DNA from: Chryseobacterium sp. SC28
Lineage (GTDB): Bacteria > Bacteroidota > Bacteroidia > Flavobacteriales > Weeksellaceae
Length of the DNA stretch: 64,000 nt
Assembly: GCF_003932955.1 (NCBI RefSeq)
Contig: NZ_QOVY01000011.1
Span: 28,385-92,384 of the forward strand
Direction of reading: 5' to 3'
The notes under the pieces were generated by a model that was not told the origin of the DNA, made no database searches, and worked only from the letters and a program-made list of their open reading frames with translations. The position numbers and the translations under genes are program-made. Of the stretch, positions 9,427-17,842 are shown one piece after another. Each line of letters begins with the position of its first letter. Positions within the stretch are counted from its first letter, which is position 1.

Positions 9427-10505
9427 TGAGAGTTTTGCAAGTTATCGACAGCCTGCCTACTGGCGGAGGCGCAAGATTTGTTGTGAATCTCGCGCTGGCA
9501 CTAAGTCAAAAGAATATCGAAACAGATGTTTTATTGCTGGATGGCGCCGAAACAAGTTTCTACAAAGAATTACAAACAAGCTTTTCCGGCAAAATCATTA
9601 GCCTAACCACTGGAAAACGGTGGGACATTAGAAATATTTTCCGCATCGTTCCCTATCTTAAAACCTATGACATCGTGCATGTTCATATTTTTCCGGCATC
9701 GTATTTCGTAGCTTTGGCCAATATATTTACCAGAAATGCAAGCCCGATTATTTTCACAGAACATAATTCGCAAAACAGAAGAGCGGTTCATTTTCTTTTT
9801 CGATATATTGAGAAATTGGTATACGCGCAGTTCAAAAAAATCGTATGCTTGACACCGGCGGTGCAAAAGTTTGTTACAGATCATCTCGATACAGATCCTT
9901 CAAAACTGGTGGTCATCGAAAATGGAATTGATATTCAAAAAATCGTGGCAACGAAAGCATACGACAAAAAAGATTTTGGCTTCGGCGCATCTCAAAAGCT
10001 GATCCTAATGTCTGCAAGGTTCGAAACCCAAAAAGATCACGAAACACTCATCAAGGCATTGGCTCTTTTGCCCGAGCGGTTTTGTCTTATATTTGCCGGA
10101 GAAGGCAGCCTACTGAATTATTATAAAAAAATGGTGGAAAATTTTCAGCTGACAAGTAGAGTTACTTTTTTAGGCAATAGAACAGATATTTTTAAAATCA
10201 TGAAAATGTGCGATTTCAATGTGCTTAGTTCGCATTTTGAAGGTCTTTCTCTTTCGGCAATCGAAGGTCTCGCAGCGGGACGGCCATTCATCGCATCCAA
10301 CGTAGCGGGCTTAGACTTTATTAAAGATGCCGGCGTACTATTCCGAAAAGGAGATGAAAAAGAACTGGCCAGCATTATAAAAACACTCGCAGAAGACGAT
10401 ATTTTATATAAAAAAACAGCTGAAAAATGTTTGGAAAGAGCTTATGAATATGACATAAAATATATGATTGATAAATATGTGGCACTTTATAACGACCTAA
10501 CCTAA
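9426..10505 (+). CDS. Glycosyltransferase family 4
   Basis: The 359-residue GT-B enzyme begins MRVLQVIDSLPTGGGARFV. Donor-domain features are SARFETQKDHETLIKAL and an E-x7-E motif in SHFEGLSLSAIEGLAAGRP. ILEN-type turn residues (IENGID) precede the donor domain. The start codon shares one base with the polymerase stop codon. A 13-bp gap separates it from the next GT4. Confidence 0.9.
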   Translation: MRVLQVIDSLPTGGGARFVVNLALALSQKNIETDVLLLDGAETSFYKELQTSFSGKIISLTTGKRWDIRNIFRIVPYLKTYDIVHVHIFPASYFVALANIFTRNASPIIFTEHNSQNRRAVHFLFRYIEKLVYAQFKKIVCLTPAVQKFVTDHLDTDPSKLVVIENGIDIQKIVATKAYDKKDFGFGASQKLILMSARFETQKDHETLIKALALLPERFCLIFAGEGSLLNYYKKMVENFQLTSRVTFLGNRTDIFKIMKMCDFNVLSSHFEGLSLSAIEGLAAGRPFIASNVAGLDFIKDAGVLFRKGDEKELASIIKTLAEDDILYKKTAEKCLERAYEYDIKYMIDKYVALYNDLT

Positions 10506-10518
10506 ACAGTTTCTATTC

Positions 10519-11628
10519 ATGAAAAAAATAAAAGTGTTGCACGTGCTTACCGTTCTTGATAGGGGTGGATTGGAAACGATGCTGATGAATTATTTTCGAA
10601 ATTTGGACAGAACAATATTCGAATTTCAATTTCTTGTACACAGAGAGAGTGGTGCTTATGAAAAAGAGATTCTACAAAAAAATGGAACAATCCATCGGGT
10701 GCCGCCCCTCAATTTTTCTGTAAGAAATTTTCTCAAATATCAAAAAGAGCTTGATGTTTTTTTTCAAAATAATAAATTCGATGTTATTCATGTTCACAAC
10801 AACTCGTTTGGCTACTATCCACTGAAATATGCAAAAAAACATCGGATTCCGGTAAGGATTATTCACAGCCACATCAGCTCTTTAACCGATGATCGAAAGA
10901 AAATACTTTTGGGCAAATATCTGAATAAAAAAATCCCAAAGGTGGCCACTCAACTTTTTGCTTGCGGTAGAGAAGCGGGTAAGTGGATGTACGGTAACAA
11001 TACTTTTGAGGTGATTCCTAATGCGATTGACAGCCAACTGTTTAGTTATAATATTAAGGTAAGAAATCAAGCTCAAATGGCATTGAATTGCCAAGACAAG
11101 ATTAACATCATAAATGTCGCGCGGTTTAACAAGCAAAAGAATCATCTTTTTCTTTTGGAAATATTCGCAGAACTTTTGAAACTGAGTGCCAATTATCACC
11201 TCTATTTGGTGGGCGATGGGGATTTAAAACCCGATATTATGGGTAAAATTACAGAATTGGGAATCGGCGAGCAAGTAACGCTTTTGGGGGTGAGAGGTGA
11301 TGTCGCGGAATTGCTACAGGCGATGGATGTCTTTCTCTTGCCGTCGCTTTTCGAAGGACTCCCGGTTTCTTTGATAGAGGCTCAAGCGTCCGGAATAAGA
11401 TGCGTCATCTCAGACGGCGTCCCCAAAGAAGCCATCTTGGTGGAAGACAATGTCAAAGTCATTCCATTGAAGAAATCGGCGGCCGATTGGGCAGCGGAAA
11501 TCAAAGAATTTTCGGCGTATGATAGGAAAGATGTGTCCGAAGTCATTAAGGCCAGAGGCTATGACATCGTAGAAAATGCCCGCTCATTGGAACGCAAATA
11601 TCTCGAACTTTTACAAAAAAACTCATGA
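10519..11628 (+). CDS. Glycosyltransferase family 4 (EpsF-like)
   Basis: The 369-residue protein starts with KVLHVLTVLDRGGLETMLMNY, a pattern shared with EpsF-type exopolysaccharide glycosyltransferases. It has VIPNAIDSQLF before the donor domain, VARFNKQKNHLFLLEIF, and the E-x7-E motif in SLFEGLPVSLIEAQASG. It probably extends the repeat unit in the cytoplasm. Its stop overlaps the following GT2 start by 4 bp. The EpsF label is inferred from the N-terminal motif. Confidence 0.88.
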   Translation: MKKIKVLHVLTVLDRGGLETMLMNYFRNLDRTIFEFQFLVHRESGAYEKEILQKNGTIHRVPPLNFSVRNFLKYQKELDVFFQNNKFDVIHVHNNSFGYYPLKYAKKHRIPVRIIHSHISSLTDDRKKILLGKYLNKKIPKVATQLFACGREAGKWMYGNNTFEVIPNAIDSQLFSYNIKVRNQAQMALNCQDKINIINVARFNKQKNHLFLLEIFAELLKLSANYHLYLVGDGDLKPDIMGKITELGIGEQVTLLGVRGDVAELLQAMDVFLLPSLFEGLPVSLIEAQASGIRCVISDGVPKEAILVEDNVKVIPLKKSAADWAAEIKEFSAYDRKDVSEVIKARGYDIVENARSLERKYLELLQKNS

Positions 11629-12527
11629 AATCCTTAACCGTTTTTACACCGGCTTACAACCGAGCCCATCTGCTGCCAAGACTCTATGAAAGCCTGAAAA
11701 GGCAGACCGTTTCGGATTTTGTTTGGCTCATCATTGATGACGGTTCTGCAGACCACACGAGGGCGCTCGTAGATTCTTACATCCAAGAGAAGCGTCTTGA
11801 AATCCAATACATTTATCAAGACAATCAGGGCATGCACGGCGCGCACAACACGGCCTACGAAAATATCACGACAGAACTCAATACCTGTATCGATTCCGAC
11901 GATTTTATGCCCGAGAATGCCGTTGAAATGATATTAAATAAATGGAACGCCATCCCGCAAGATGACAGAAAGAAATACGCCGGAGTGGTGGGTTTGGATG
12001 CGGATATGAAAGGCAACATCATCGGCTCCAAGTTCACAACAGCCACCACCACCTTGGAAGATTTTTATCTGAACGGCGGCACCGGCGACAAAAAACTGGT
12101 TTACAGAACCGAGGTTATGAATCAATATCCGCCTTATCCACTTTTTGAAGGCGAAAAATACGTTGGGCTGGGCTATAAATATCTGCTGGCAGACAAGGAC
12201 TATCAGCTCGTCACCATGAATGAGGTGTTAGTCATCGTAGATTATCAGCAGGCCGGATCGTCCAACAATATGTTCCGCCAATATTATAAAAACCCACGGG
12301 GATTTGCGTTCATCCGGAAGCAAGGCATGGTGCTGTCCAAATCTGCCAAGAAGCGATTTCAGGAAGCCATCCATTATGTATCCAGCAGTTTAATAAGCAA
12401 AAACAAAAACTTCGTGCGCGAATCGCCGCGCAAAATGATGACCATTCTTGCTATTCCTGCAGGAGTGCTTTTGTACGCTTTGGTGAAATACAAAAACAGG
12501 AAACAAAGCGACAGCAATGAATTATGA
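11625..12527 (+). CDS. Glycosyltransferase family 2
   Basis: The 300-residue GT-A enzyme has IDDGS at 37-41, a GMHGAHNTA segment and the metal/donor motif DSDD at 90-93. A basic, hydrophobic C-terminus (IPAGVLLYALVKYKNRK) could anchor it to the membrane. It begins with an ATGA overlap. It is the last gene of the tightly packed run; a 486-bp repeat-rich gap separates it from the final GT4 gene. Confidence 0.9.
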   Translation: MKSLTVFTPAYNRAHLLPRLYESLKRQTVSDFVWLIIDDGSADHTRALVDSYIQEKRLEIQYIYQDNQGMHGAHNTAYENITTELNTCIDSDDFMPENAVEMILNKWNAIPQDDRKKYAGVVGLDADMKGNIIGSKFTTATTTLEDFYLNGGTGDKKLVYRTEVMNQYPPYPLFEGEKYVGLGYKYLLADKDYQLVTMNEVLVIVDYQQAGSSNNMFRQYYKNPRGFAFIRKQGMVLSKSAKKRFQEAIHYVSSSLISKNKNFVRESPRKMMTILAIPAGVLLYALVKYKNRKQSDSNEL

Positions 12528-12548
12528 ATTTTTCCGCCCCATTGTCCT

Positions 12549-12928
12549 CCTGAGCTTGTCGAAGGACGGATGAGGTAAACTGACGGGGCTTCGACGGGCT
12601 CAGCCTGAAAATGTTTACGGCTTAGCCACGAAGTGGCGAAATAACACAGCATCGGGTACAACCCGATGAAAAACAAATGGAATAACACAATATCGGGTGT
12701 AACCCCACGAAAAATAAATGGAATAACACAACATCGGCTTCGACGGGCTCAGCCTGAAAATGTTTACGGCTCAGCCACGAAGTGGCAAAATAACACAGCA
12801 TCGGGTACAACCCGATGAAAAATAACGGGATAACACAGCATCGGGCTTCGACAGGCTCAGCCTGAAAATGTTTACGGCTCAGCCACGAAGTGGCAAAATA
12901 ACACAGCATCGGGTACAACCGATGAAAC
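12549..12928. repeat. Hairpin-rich interspersed repeat block (REP/BIME-like)
   Basis: The gap between two glycosyltransferase genes holds three copies of a unit of about 83 bp, beginning at 12588, 12737 and 12845. Each unit has a GCTTCGACgGGCTCAGCC start, a hairpin GCCAC-GAA-GTGGC, and a second hairpin ATCGGGT-ACA-ACCCGAT. Shorter tails lie between them, such as AATAACACAATATCGGG at about 12682. At 12550-12565 there is an inverted copy of the first block (CTGAGCTTGTCGAAG). Bimodular inverted-repeat design is typical of REP/BIME elements, which can be mobilised by RAYT transposases; no transposase is present here. Small open frames on the minus strand across it are by-products of the repeat. 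Confidence 0.8.
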
Positions 12929-13013
12929 AAAATAGAATCTATTTTGAGATAAAATGCAAATGGATATAAACCCATCCATCAAAAACCGATATCTTTGAGC
13001 AGCCTAATTGATT

Positions 13014-14159
13014 ATGAAAAAACTCTTTCGGATCTCTACGGTACCTACTTCCCTCAATATCCTGTTGAAAGGTCAACTCAAGTATCTCAATCAGTATTTT
13101 GAAGTGACTGCCATTTCCGGGGCAGGTCGAGATCTGGAGGAGCTTGCGGAAAGAGAAGGGGTCAAAACCTATGCGATAGAGATGCAACGTCAGATTTCGC
13201 CCGCGAAAGATTTGATTACGCTGCTACAACTGTATAACTATTTCAGAAAAGAAAAACCCGATATCATCCATTCGATTACGCCAAAGGCGGGACTTCTGTC
13301 GATGATGGCGGGCAAACTGGCAGGCGTGCCGGTAAGAATCCACACCTTCACGGGATTGGTTTTCCCCTACAAAAAAGGATTGATGCAAAAACTGCTGATA
13401 GCGATGGATCGACTGTTGTGTTGGTGTGCCACCAATATCTATCCCGAAGGGCAAGGCGTAAAGAAGGATCTCGAAAAATACAAGATCACCAAAAAACCGT
13501 TGAAGATTATTGGGAATGGAAATGTCAACGGCATCGATGTAGGGTATTTTGATCCGGTTATATTCTCCGAGACGCAAAAGCTGGAATTCAGAAAGACATT
13601 AAATATTGCTGCCGGAGATTATATTTTTCTGTTTGTGGGTCGGCTGGTGAGAGATAAGGGCATTAATGAGTTAGTGGTAGCATTTGTGAAGCTTCATAGC
13701 AAGTTTCCTACTGCCCAATTGCTGTTGGTGGGTCCTTTCGAAGACCATCTGGATCCGCTGTCTCCGGAGACGAAAAACACCATCGAAAGTCATCCTCATA
13801 TTTTGTCCGTCGGCTTTCAAGAGGATGTCCGTCCGTACTTGGCCATCGCCGATATTTTTGTGTTTCCCAGTCATCGGGAGGGCTTCCCTAATGTTTTGTT
13901 GCAGGCCGGAGCGATGGGTCTGTTCAGCATCGTAACCGACATTAGCGGGAGTAATGAAATCGTGACCGACGGCATCAACGGCAAGATCATTCCCGTGAAC
14001 GACACAAAAGAATTAGGCGCCGCAATGCAAGACGCTTTAATGAAAAAAGAGGATTCGGCCACCGTGAAAAATACTTGTAGAATGTCGATCACCAATCGGT
14101 TTGAGCAAAGCGAAGTTTGGGAACATATTAAAAATGAATATTATTCCTTAATTCTTTAG
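13014..14159 (+). CDS. Glycosyltransferase family 4 (WcaL/PglA-like)
   Basis: The 381-residue GT-B enzyme starts MKKLFRISTVPTSLNILLKG; the ATG at 13014 is preferred over a TTG two codons upstream because this N-terminus is the usual one. It has HSITPKAGLLSMMAG, an NGNVNGID turn, FVGRLVRDKGINELV and HREGFPNVLLQAGAMG, where the second glutamate of E-x7-E is glutamine, as I recall for this subgroup. Members often add an early sugar of a repeat unit. It is set apart from the main operon by the repeat block and ends the polysaccharide cluster. Confidence 0.87.
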   Translation: MKKLFRISTVPTSLNILLKGQLKYLNQYFEVTAISGAGRDLEELAEREGVKTYAIEMQRQISPAKDLITLLQLYNYFRKEKPDIIHSITPKAGLLSMMAGKLAGVPVRIHTFTGLVFPYKKGLMQKLLIAMDRLLCWCATNIYPEGQGVKKDLEKYKITKKPLKIIGNGNVNGIDVGYFDPVIFSETQKLEFRKTLNIAAGDYIFLFVGRLVRDKGINELVVAFVKLHSKFPTAQLLLVGPFEDHLDPLSPETKNTIESHPHILSVGFQEDVRPYLAIADIFVFPSHREGFPNVLLQAGAMGLFSIVTDISGSNEIVTDGINGKIIPVNDTKELGAAMQDALMKKEDSATVKNTCRMSITNRFEQSEVWEHIKNEYYSLIL

Positions 14160-14404
14160 ATTCCGCCAATAAACCGGGAGGCAGCATCAGCGTCGTAAAA
14201 GAGGAAGTGGATGTTCTCATCACGAATACCACAGACCACATCACGGCGGTAGATGTTTTTGACGCGTCGGGAAAACTGGTTTCCGCAGTGTCCGGCAAAT
14301 ACGATAAAGAAATCAGAATAGATACCACCGGATTGATAAGAGGCGTTTACATCCTGAAAATCACTTCCGAGAAAGGTGTAGCGACCAAAAAAATAGTGCT
14401 GTAA
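14138..14404 (+). pseudogene. Orphan T9SS type A C-terminal sorting domain fragment
   Basis: An open frame without a good start runs from 14138 to a TAA at 14402-14404. It overlaps the end of the GT4 gene in another frame. Its last 65 residues match the type A Por-secretion sorting domain: VFDASGKLVS, then IDTTGLIRGVYILKIT and a terminal TKKIVL. In intact genes this is the last 70-90 residues of a secreted protein that T9SS exports and PorU cleaves. Here the passenger is gone, so this is the tail of a deleted gene. A GTG at 14207 could start a 65-residue peptide, but it would lack a signal peptide. Confidence 0.75.
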
Positions 14405-14424
14405 GCATTTTGTTTTCATAGTGG

Positions 14425-14456
14425 AAAAGCCAATCTCTCCGGAGCTTGGCTTTTTT
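14425..14456 (+). terminator. Rho-independent terminator
   Basis: AAAAGCCAA at 14425-14433 pairs with TTGGCTTTT at 14446-14454 around a 12-base loop, and the right arm runs into a T tract. It would end transcripts reading through the polysaccharide cluster and the sorting-domain fragment. Confidence 0.75.
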
Positions 14457-14614
14457 CATTTTTAACATTCAAAATGATATTTTTCGTTCAAAACGATATT
14501 TTTCATTCCTCTTGATTGATACAGGGATTCCAGAGCAAATTTCCTAAGGCCACGTGGATATGGCACAGCCTTTGTAAATTGAGAAGTGTATTAATATTAA
14601 CCAAAATTTAAAAA

Positions 14615-15205
14615 ATGAAAAAATTATTATTAGGTGCATTCGTGGTTGGAACTGGTTTGGTTTCTACGGCCAATGCACAAATCCAGGAAGGCAATTGGCT
14701 GGTGGGGAGTACCATTATCGCGAGTAATTTTGGACTAAATACTGGAGCAGGCTACAATATCGCGCTGCAACCTAAGGGAGCCTATTTCATAAAGGATAAT
14801 GTAGCTTTAGGGGCTTATATCGATCTTGGAATCAGTAAAGCGACTAAAGGCAGTCCTACAGGTTTTGATTACGGTGTGGGGGCTTTGGGGCGTTATTACG
14901 TCTCTCCAGGTCAGGCTGGCATAGACAATCTCCTGAATCACGGTCGTTGGTTCTTCGAGGGCAATTTAGGTATTGGCGGATATTCGGTGGAGGATGGCCC
15001 CTCAACCACAGGTCTTGATTTCGGCGTTGGACCGGGATATACCTACTTCGTGACGCCCAATATCGGAATCGAAGGATTGGTAAAATACAAAGGTAGAGCC
15101 GGCTTTGGCAATGAGGGTTTAAATTCAAACATCACTTTCAACGTGGGATTAAGTATCTATCTGCCGACTTCGCACGCAAGAAGAATTGCTAACGAAGCTA
15201 AATAG
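14615..15205 (+). CDS. Outer-membrane beta-barrel protein, secreted
   Basis: The 196-residue product has a clear signal peptide: MKKLLLGAFVV, a hydrophobic core and cleavage after ANA. The rest alternates polar and hydrophobic residues with many Gly and aromatic residues (GYNIALQPKGAYFI, GVGALGRYYV, GVGPGYTYFV, FNVGLSIYLP). This is the pattern of small eight-stranded outer-membrane barrels common in Bacteroidetes. No specific function is recognisable. It has its own upstream region and a downstream terminator, so it is probably a single-gene unit. Confidence 0.8.
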   Translation: MKKLLLGAFVVGTGLVSTANAQIQEGNWLVGSTIIASNFGLNTGAGYNIALQPKGAYFIKDNVALGAYIDLGISKATKGSPTGFDYGVGALGRYYVSPGQAGIDNLLNHGRWFFEGNLGIGGYSVEDGPSTTGLDFGVGPGYTYFVTPNIGIEGLVKYKGRAGFGNEGLNSNITFNVGLSIYLPTSHARRIANEAK

Positions 15206-15226
15206 TTTTTAGTTACATCATACAAT

Positions 15227-15250
15227 AAAACCGGCTTTGGTCGGTTTTTT
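15227..15250 (+). terminator. Rho-independent terminator
   Basis: AAAACCG at 15227-15233 pairs with CGGTTTT at 15242-15248, with an eight-base loop and a following T run. It ends the barrel-protein transcript 13 bp before the MscS gene start. Confidence 0.75.
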
Positions 15251-15262
15251 TAATATTACAAT

Positions 15263-16123
15263 ATGGAATATTTTGATACAGTTTACGAGGTTCTGGAGAA
15301 ATGGTACATCAGCCTTGCCCGGCTCACGCCACGTCTGGTGGTGGGGATTTTGGTCTTCGTGTTTTTCTTGATGACCAGCACCTATCTCAGCAGGTGGTCT
15401 GTGCGCCTCTTTCACAAGGTGTTTCCAAAAACCAAAAGCGACTCCGTCGTCACCTTGATTTCGGTATTCAAATTTCTGATTATTTTGATGGGTACCTTTA
15501 TCTCGCTGGAAATAATGGGTTTTAGCGGATTTTTCATCAAATTCTTGGGAAGTTTGGGAGTCGCCGGGGTTATCGCCGGGGTTGCACTCAAAGACTTGGT
15601 CTCCAGTTTGTTTTCAGGGATGCTGGTGGGCGCCGACAAAGCTTTTAAAATTGGAGACTATGTCACTATCGGCGGCAATTCGGGAACGGTTCAGGACATC
15701 GGATTGCTGACGACGAAAATGATTACCGATGATGGTAAGAAAGTGTATATCCCGAATCAGATTATCTTCAATGCACCGTTTGTCAACGTCACGGCGTCGC
15801 CGCAACGCAGAATTATTCTGGATTTCGAAATTCCAGTGGGCGAAGATATAGAAAAAGCAAAAGCAGCCATTGTGGACGAGGTCAAGATGCTGGAACATGT
15901 CGATAAAACCGACGCCACCGAAGTGTTATTCACCAACGTGAAACAAGGCGTTTTCAATCTCCAAGTGAGATTCTGGCTGGAGCAGGGCAATAATTTTGCT
16001 TATCTGAAAAGCGAGGCCATTATGAAAATCAATGAAAGATTAATGAAAGAAAAAGTAAATCTGGTAACGCCAACAAGCATTAATGTGGTACAGCCATCCA
16101 CCGGAGAAGCCGGTAAAATATAA
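15263..16123 (+). CDS. Small-conductance mechanosensitive channel (MscS family)
   Basis: The 286-residue protein has three membrane helices in the first 125 residues. The pore-lining third helix is the Gly/Ala-rich segment SLGVAGVIAGVALKDLVSS, followed by the beta-domain signature FKIGDYVTIGGNSGTVQDIG and VYIPNQIIFNAPFVN. This is the MscS core, which opens under membrane tension to release solutes during hypo-osmotic shock. The length equals the minimal MscS type. It has no close operon partner; the next gene is convergent. Confidence 0.93.
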   Translation: MEYFDTVYEVLEKWYISLARLTPRLVVGILVFVFFLMTSTYLSRWSVRLFHKVFPKTKSDSVVTLISVFKFLIILMGTFISLEIMGFSGFFIKFLGSLGVAGVIAGVALKDLVSSLFSGMLVGADKAFKIGDYVTIGGNSGTVQDIGLLTTKMITDDGKKVYIPNQIIFNAPFVNVTASPQRRIILDFEIPVGEDIEKAKAAIVDEVKMLEHVDKTDATEVLFTNVKQGVFNLQVRFWLEQGNNFAYLKSEAIMKINERLMKEKVNLVTPTSINVVQPSTGEAGKI

Positions 16124-16174
16124 CGTAAGAGAGCAGCCTGTCGTTTTTCTCGTTTAGGCTTTTAACTCCTTCTA

Positions 16175-16906
16175 TTAATCAACTTCATATTCCAATTTAA
16201 TAGTAATAGTCGCTTCTTTCTCTTTGGACGCCGTGTTATAAGTTCCGCCGTAGGAATAATCTTCATTAGAATTAGGTGCCGTTATTTGGATCACACCCAT
16301 TGTTGCCTTCTTAAGATTTCCAAGACTGCTTCCCGCATTTTCAGCGATTTTCTCGGCTCGTTCTTTGGCGTCTTTGGTGGCATTGGCAATCATTTGTAGT
16401 TTTACATTTGCCAATTTTGTGTAGAAATATTGAGGAGATGAAGAGGTGAACTCAATTCCACGATTTATAATTTCCGTAATATTTCTGGAGATATTTTCGA
16501 TTTTGGAAACTTCTTTGGATTTGATAGAAACACTTTGGGTAAGGTTGTATCCGGCAAATTCACCTTGCTGATAATTCCCACTGGCATCGGTAAAATTCCT
16601 AAATTGTTTCTGAATATCAACAGCAGAAAAAACCATTTCATTTTCCTTTACGCCTTTGGATTTCAGATAATCATAAATGATCTTTCTATCAACTGCCAAA
16701 GCATCGTAAGCCGTTTTGAGTTCGAAACTGTTTTTTGAAAAACTTCCAGACCAGGCAATGAGGTCAGAGGTAAAAGTTTTGGAACCAAGTCCGGTTACAG
16801 AAATGGTGTTTTCAGATTTGTTTCGGTTTTTGATGGCGTTTCCAAGGAGCGCGGCAGCAATCATAATGCCTAATGCAGCAATTGCAACTGCAATGTATGT
16901 TCTCAT
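16175..16906 (-). CDS. SIMPL domain protein (DUF541), membrane-anchored
   Basis: The 243-residue protein starts MRTYIAVAIAALGIMIAAAL, an uncleaved helix or signal anchor, followed by the SIMPL opening ENTISVTGLGSKTFTSD. Alternative starts exist at ATG 16933 and TTG 16942; the ATG at 16906 is chosen because the helix then sits at the very N-terminus. SIMPL proteins are periplasmic or envelope proteins of poorly defined function; some are oxidative-stress-linked (YggE). It is the last gene of the minus-strand group after folB. Confidence 0.82.
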   Translation of the reverse strand: MRTYIAVAIAALGIMIAAALLGNAIKNRNKSENTISVTGLGSKTFTSDLIAWSGSFSKNSFELKTAYDALAVDRKIIYDYLKSKGVKENEMVFSAVDIQKQFRNFTDASGNYQQGEFAGYNLTQSVSIKSKEVSKIENISRNITEIINRGIEFTSSSPQYFYTKLANVKLQMIANATKDAKERAEKIAENAGSSLGNLKKATMGVIQITAPNSNEDYSYGGTYNTASKEKEATITIKLEYEVD

Positions 16907-17055
16907 AAAATTTTGTATTTGAATCTTTTGCATCAAACGCAATACCAGATTTAAGATTTCTTAACATTTTAAGGTTCTTTTTGAATGTCTGGGCGATATA
17001 AAAAATGAAATGGTTTTGCCGTACTTTGGGGCGAGCCTCAGGACGATTTTTATGA

Positions 17056-17418
17056 TTATTGAATTTCCTTCTCGAATTCCACACTCACGCCTTTCATTTC
17101 GCCGCGCATTGGCGGACTTGTTTTGGTGAGTTTTACTTTGATATATGTAATCTGAGGAAACTGATTCTCGATTTTATTGCTGATCCTGGCAATGACGTGT
17201 TCCAACAATTCCGAACGGATTTCCATTTCCTGATGGATGATTTCGTTGATTTCAGCATAATTAATGGTGTCATGAAGATCATCAGATTGCGAAGCTTTTT
17301 CCAAGTCTGCATGCACTTCAAGATTCACAACGTAATGATTCCCAATAATGGCTTCTTCGGGCAAAACACCGTGGTAAGCGTAGATCTTGATATCTTCTAA
17401 CATGATTTTTGATTTCAT
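17056..17418 (-). CDS. folB: Dihydroneopterin aldolase
   Basis: The 120-residue protein matches FolB in length and order. It has IYAYHGVLPEEAIIGNHY at the N-terminus with the substrate-binding glutamate, SDDLHDTINYAE in the middle, and KVKLTKTSPPMRG with the catalytic lysine near the end. FolB cleaves 7,8-dihydroneopterin to 6-hydroxymethyl-dihydropterin and glycolaldehyde in folate synthesis. A second ATG five codons in (17403) is possible. The tandem hairpin repeats lie directly upstream in the transcript, between nadA and this gene. Confidence 0.93.
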   Translation of the reverse strand: MKSKIMLEDIKIYAYHGVLPEEAIIGNHYVVNLEVHADLEKASQSDDLHDTINYAEINEIIHQEMEIRSELLEHVIARISNKIENQFPQITYIKVKLTKTSPPMRGEMKGVSVEFEKEIQ

Positions 17419-17456
17419 TCTTTAAAAATAGAAAAAATACTTGAACCGGAAAGAAA

Positions 17457-17838
17457 GTCCCTCTCCTTCGGAGAGGGATTTAGGGTGAGGAAAAATTAGG
17501 GTGAGGAAAAAAGTCCCTCTCCTTCGGAGAGGGATTTAGGGTGAGGAAAAATTAGGGTGAGGAAAGAAAGTCCCTCTCCTTTGGAGAGGGATTTAGGGTG
17601 AGGAAAAATTAGGGTGAGGAAAAAAAGTCCCTCTCCTTTGGAGAGGGATTTAGGGTGAGGAAAAATTACGGTGAGGAAAAAGTCTCTCCTTCGGAGAGGG
17701 ATTTAGGGTGAGGAAAAATTAGGGTGAGGAAAAAGTCCCTCTCCTTTGGAGAGGGATTTAGGGTGAGGAAAATTAGGGTGGGGAAAAAAAGTCCCTCTCC
17801 TTCGGAGAGGGATTTAGGGTGAGGAAAATAGCGTGAGC
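17457..17838. repeat. Seven tandem hairpin repeats between nadA and folB
   Basis: Seven copies begin with GTCCCTCTCC (or a shortened GTCTCTCC) at 17457, 17513, 17570, 17627, 17682, 17735 and 17791, a period of 53-57 bp. Each has the hairpin CCCTCTCC-TTCG-GAGAGGG or the same stem with TTTG in the loop, then ATTTAGGGTGAGGAAA and a second TTAGGGTGAGG. The stem is conserved while the loop and A tracts vary. No coding capacity is evident. As DNA it fills the 424-bp gap between nadA and folB, so it would be in the untranslated part of a nadA-folB transcript. Confidence 0.9.
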
Positions 17839-17842
17839 AAAA

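Noticed and set aside
12374..12975. Two minus-strand frames of 104 and 117 codons with repeated peptides such as WLSRKHFQAEPVEA
   Set aside because: They are translations of the hairpin-rich interspersed repeat; peptide repetition follows the DNA repeat, and there is no gene-like start or composition.
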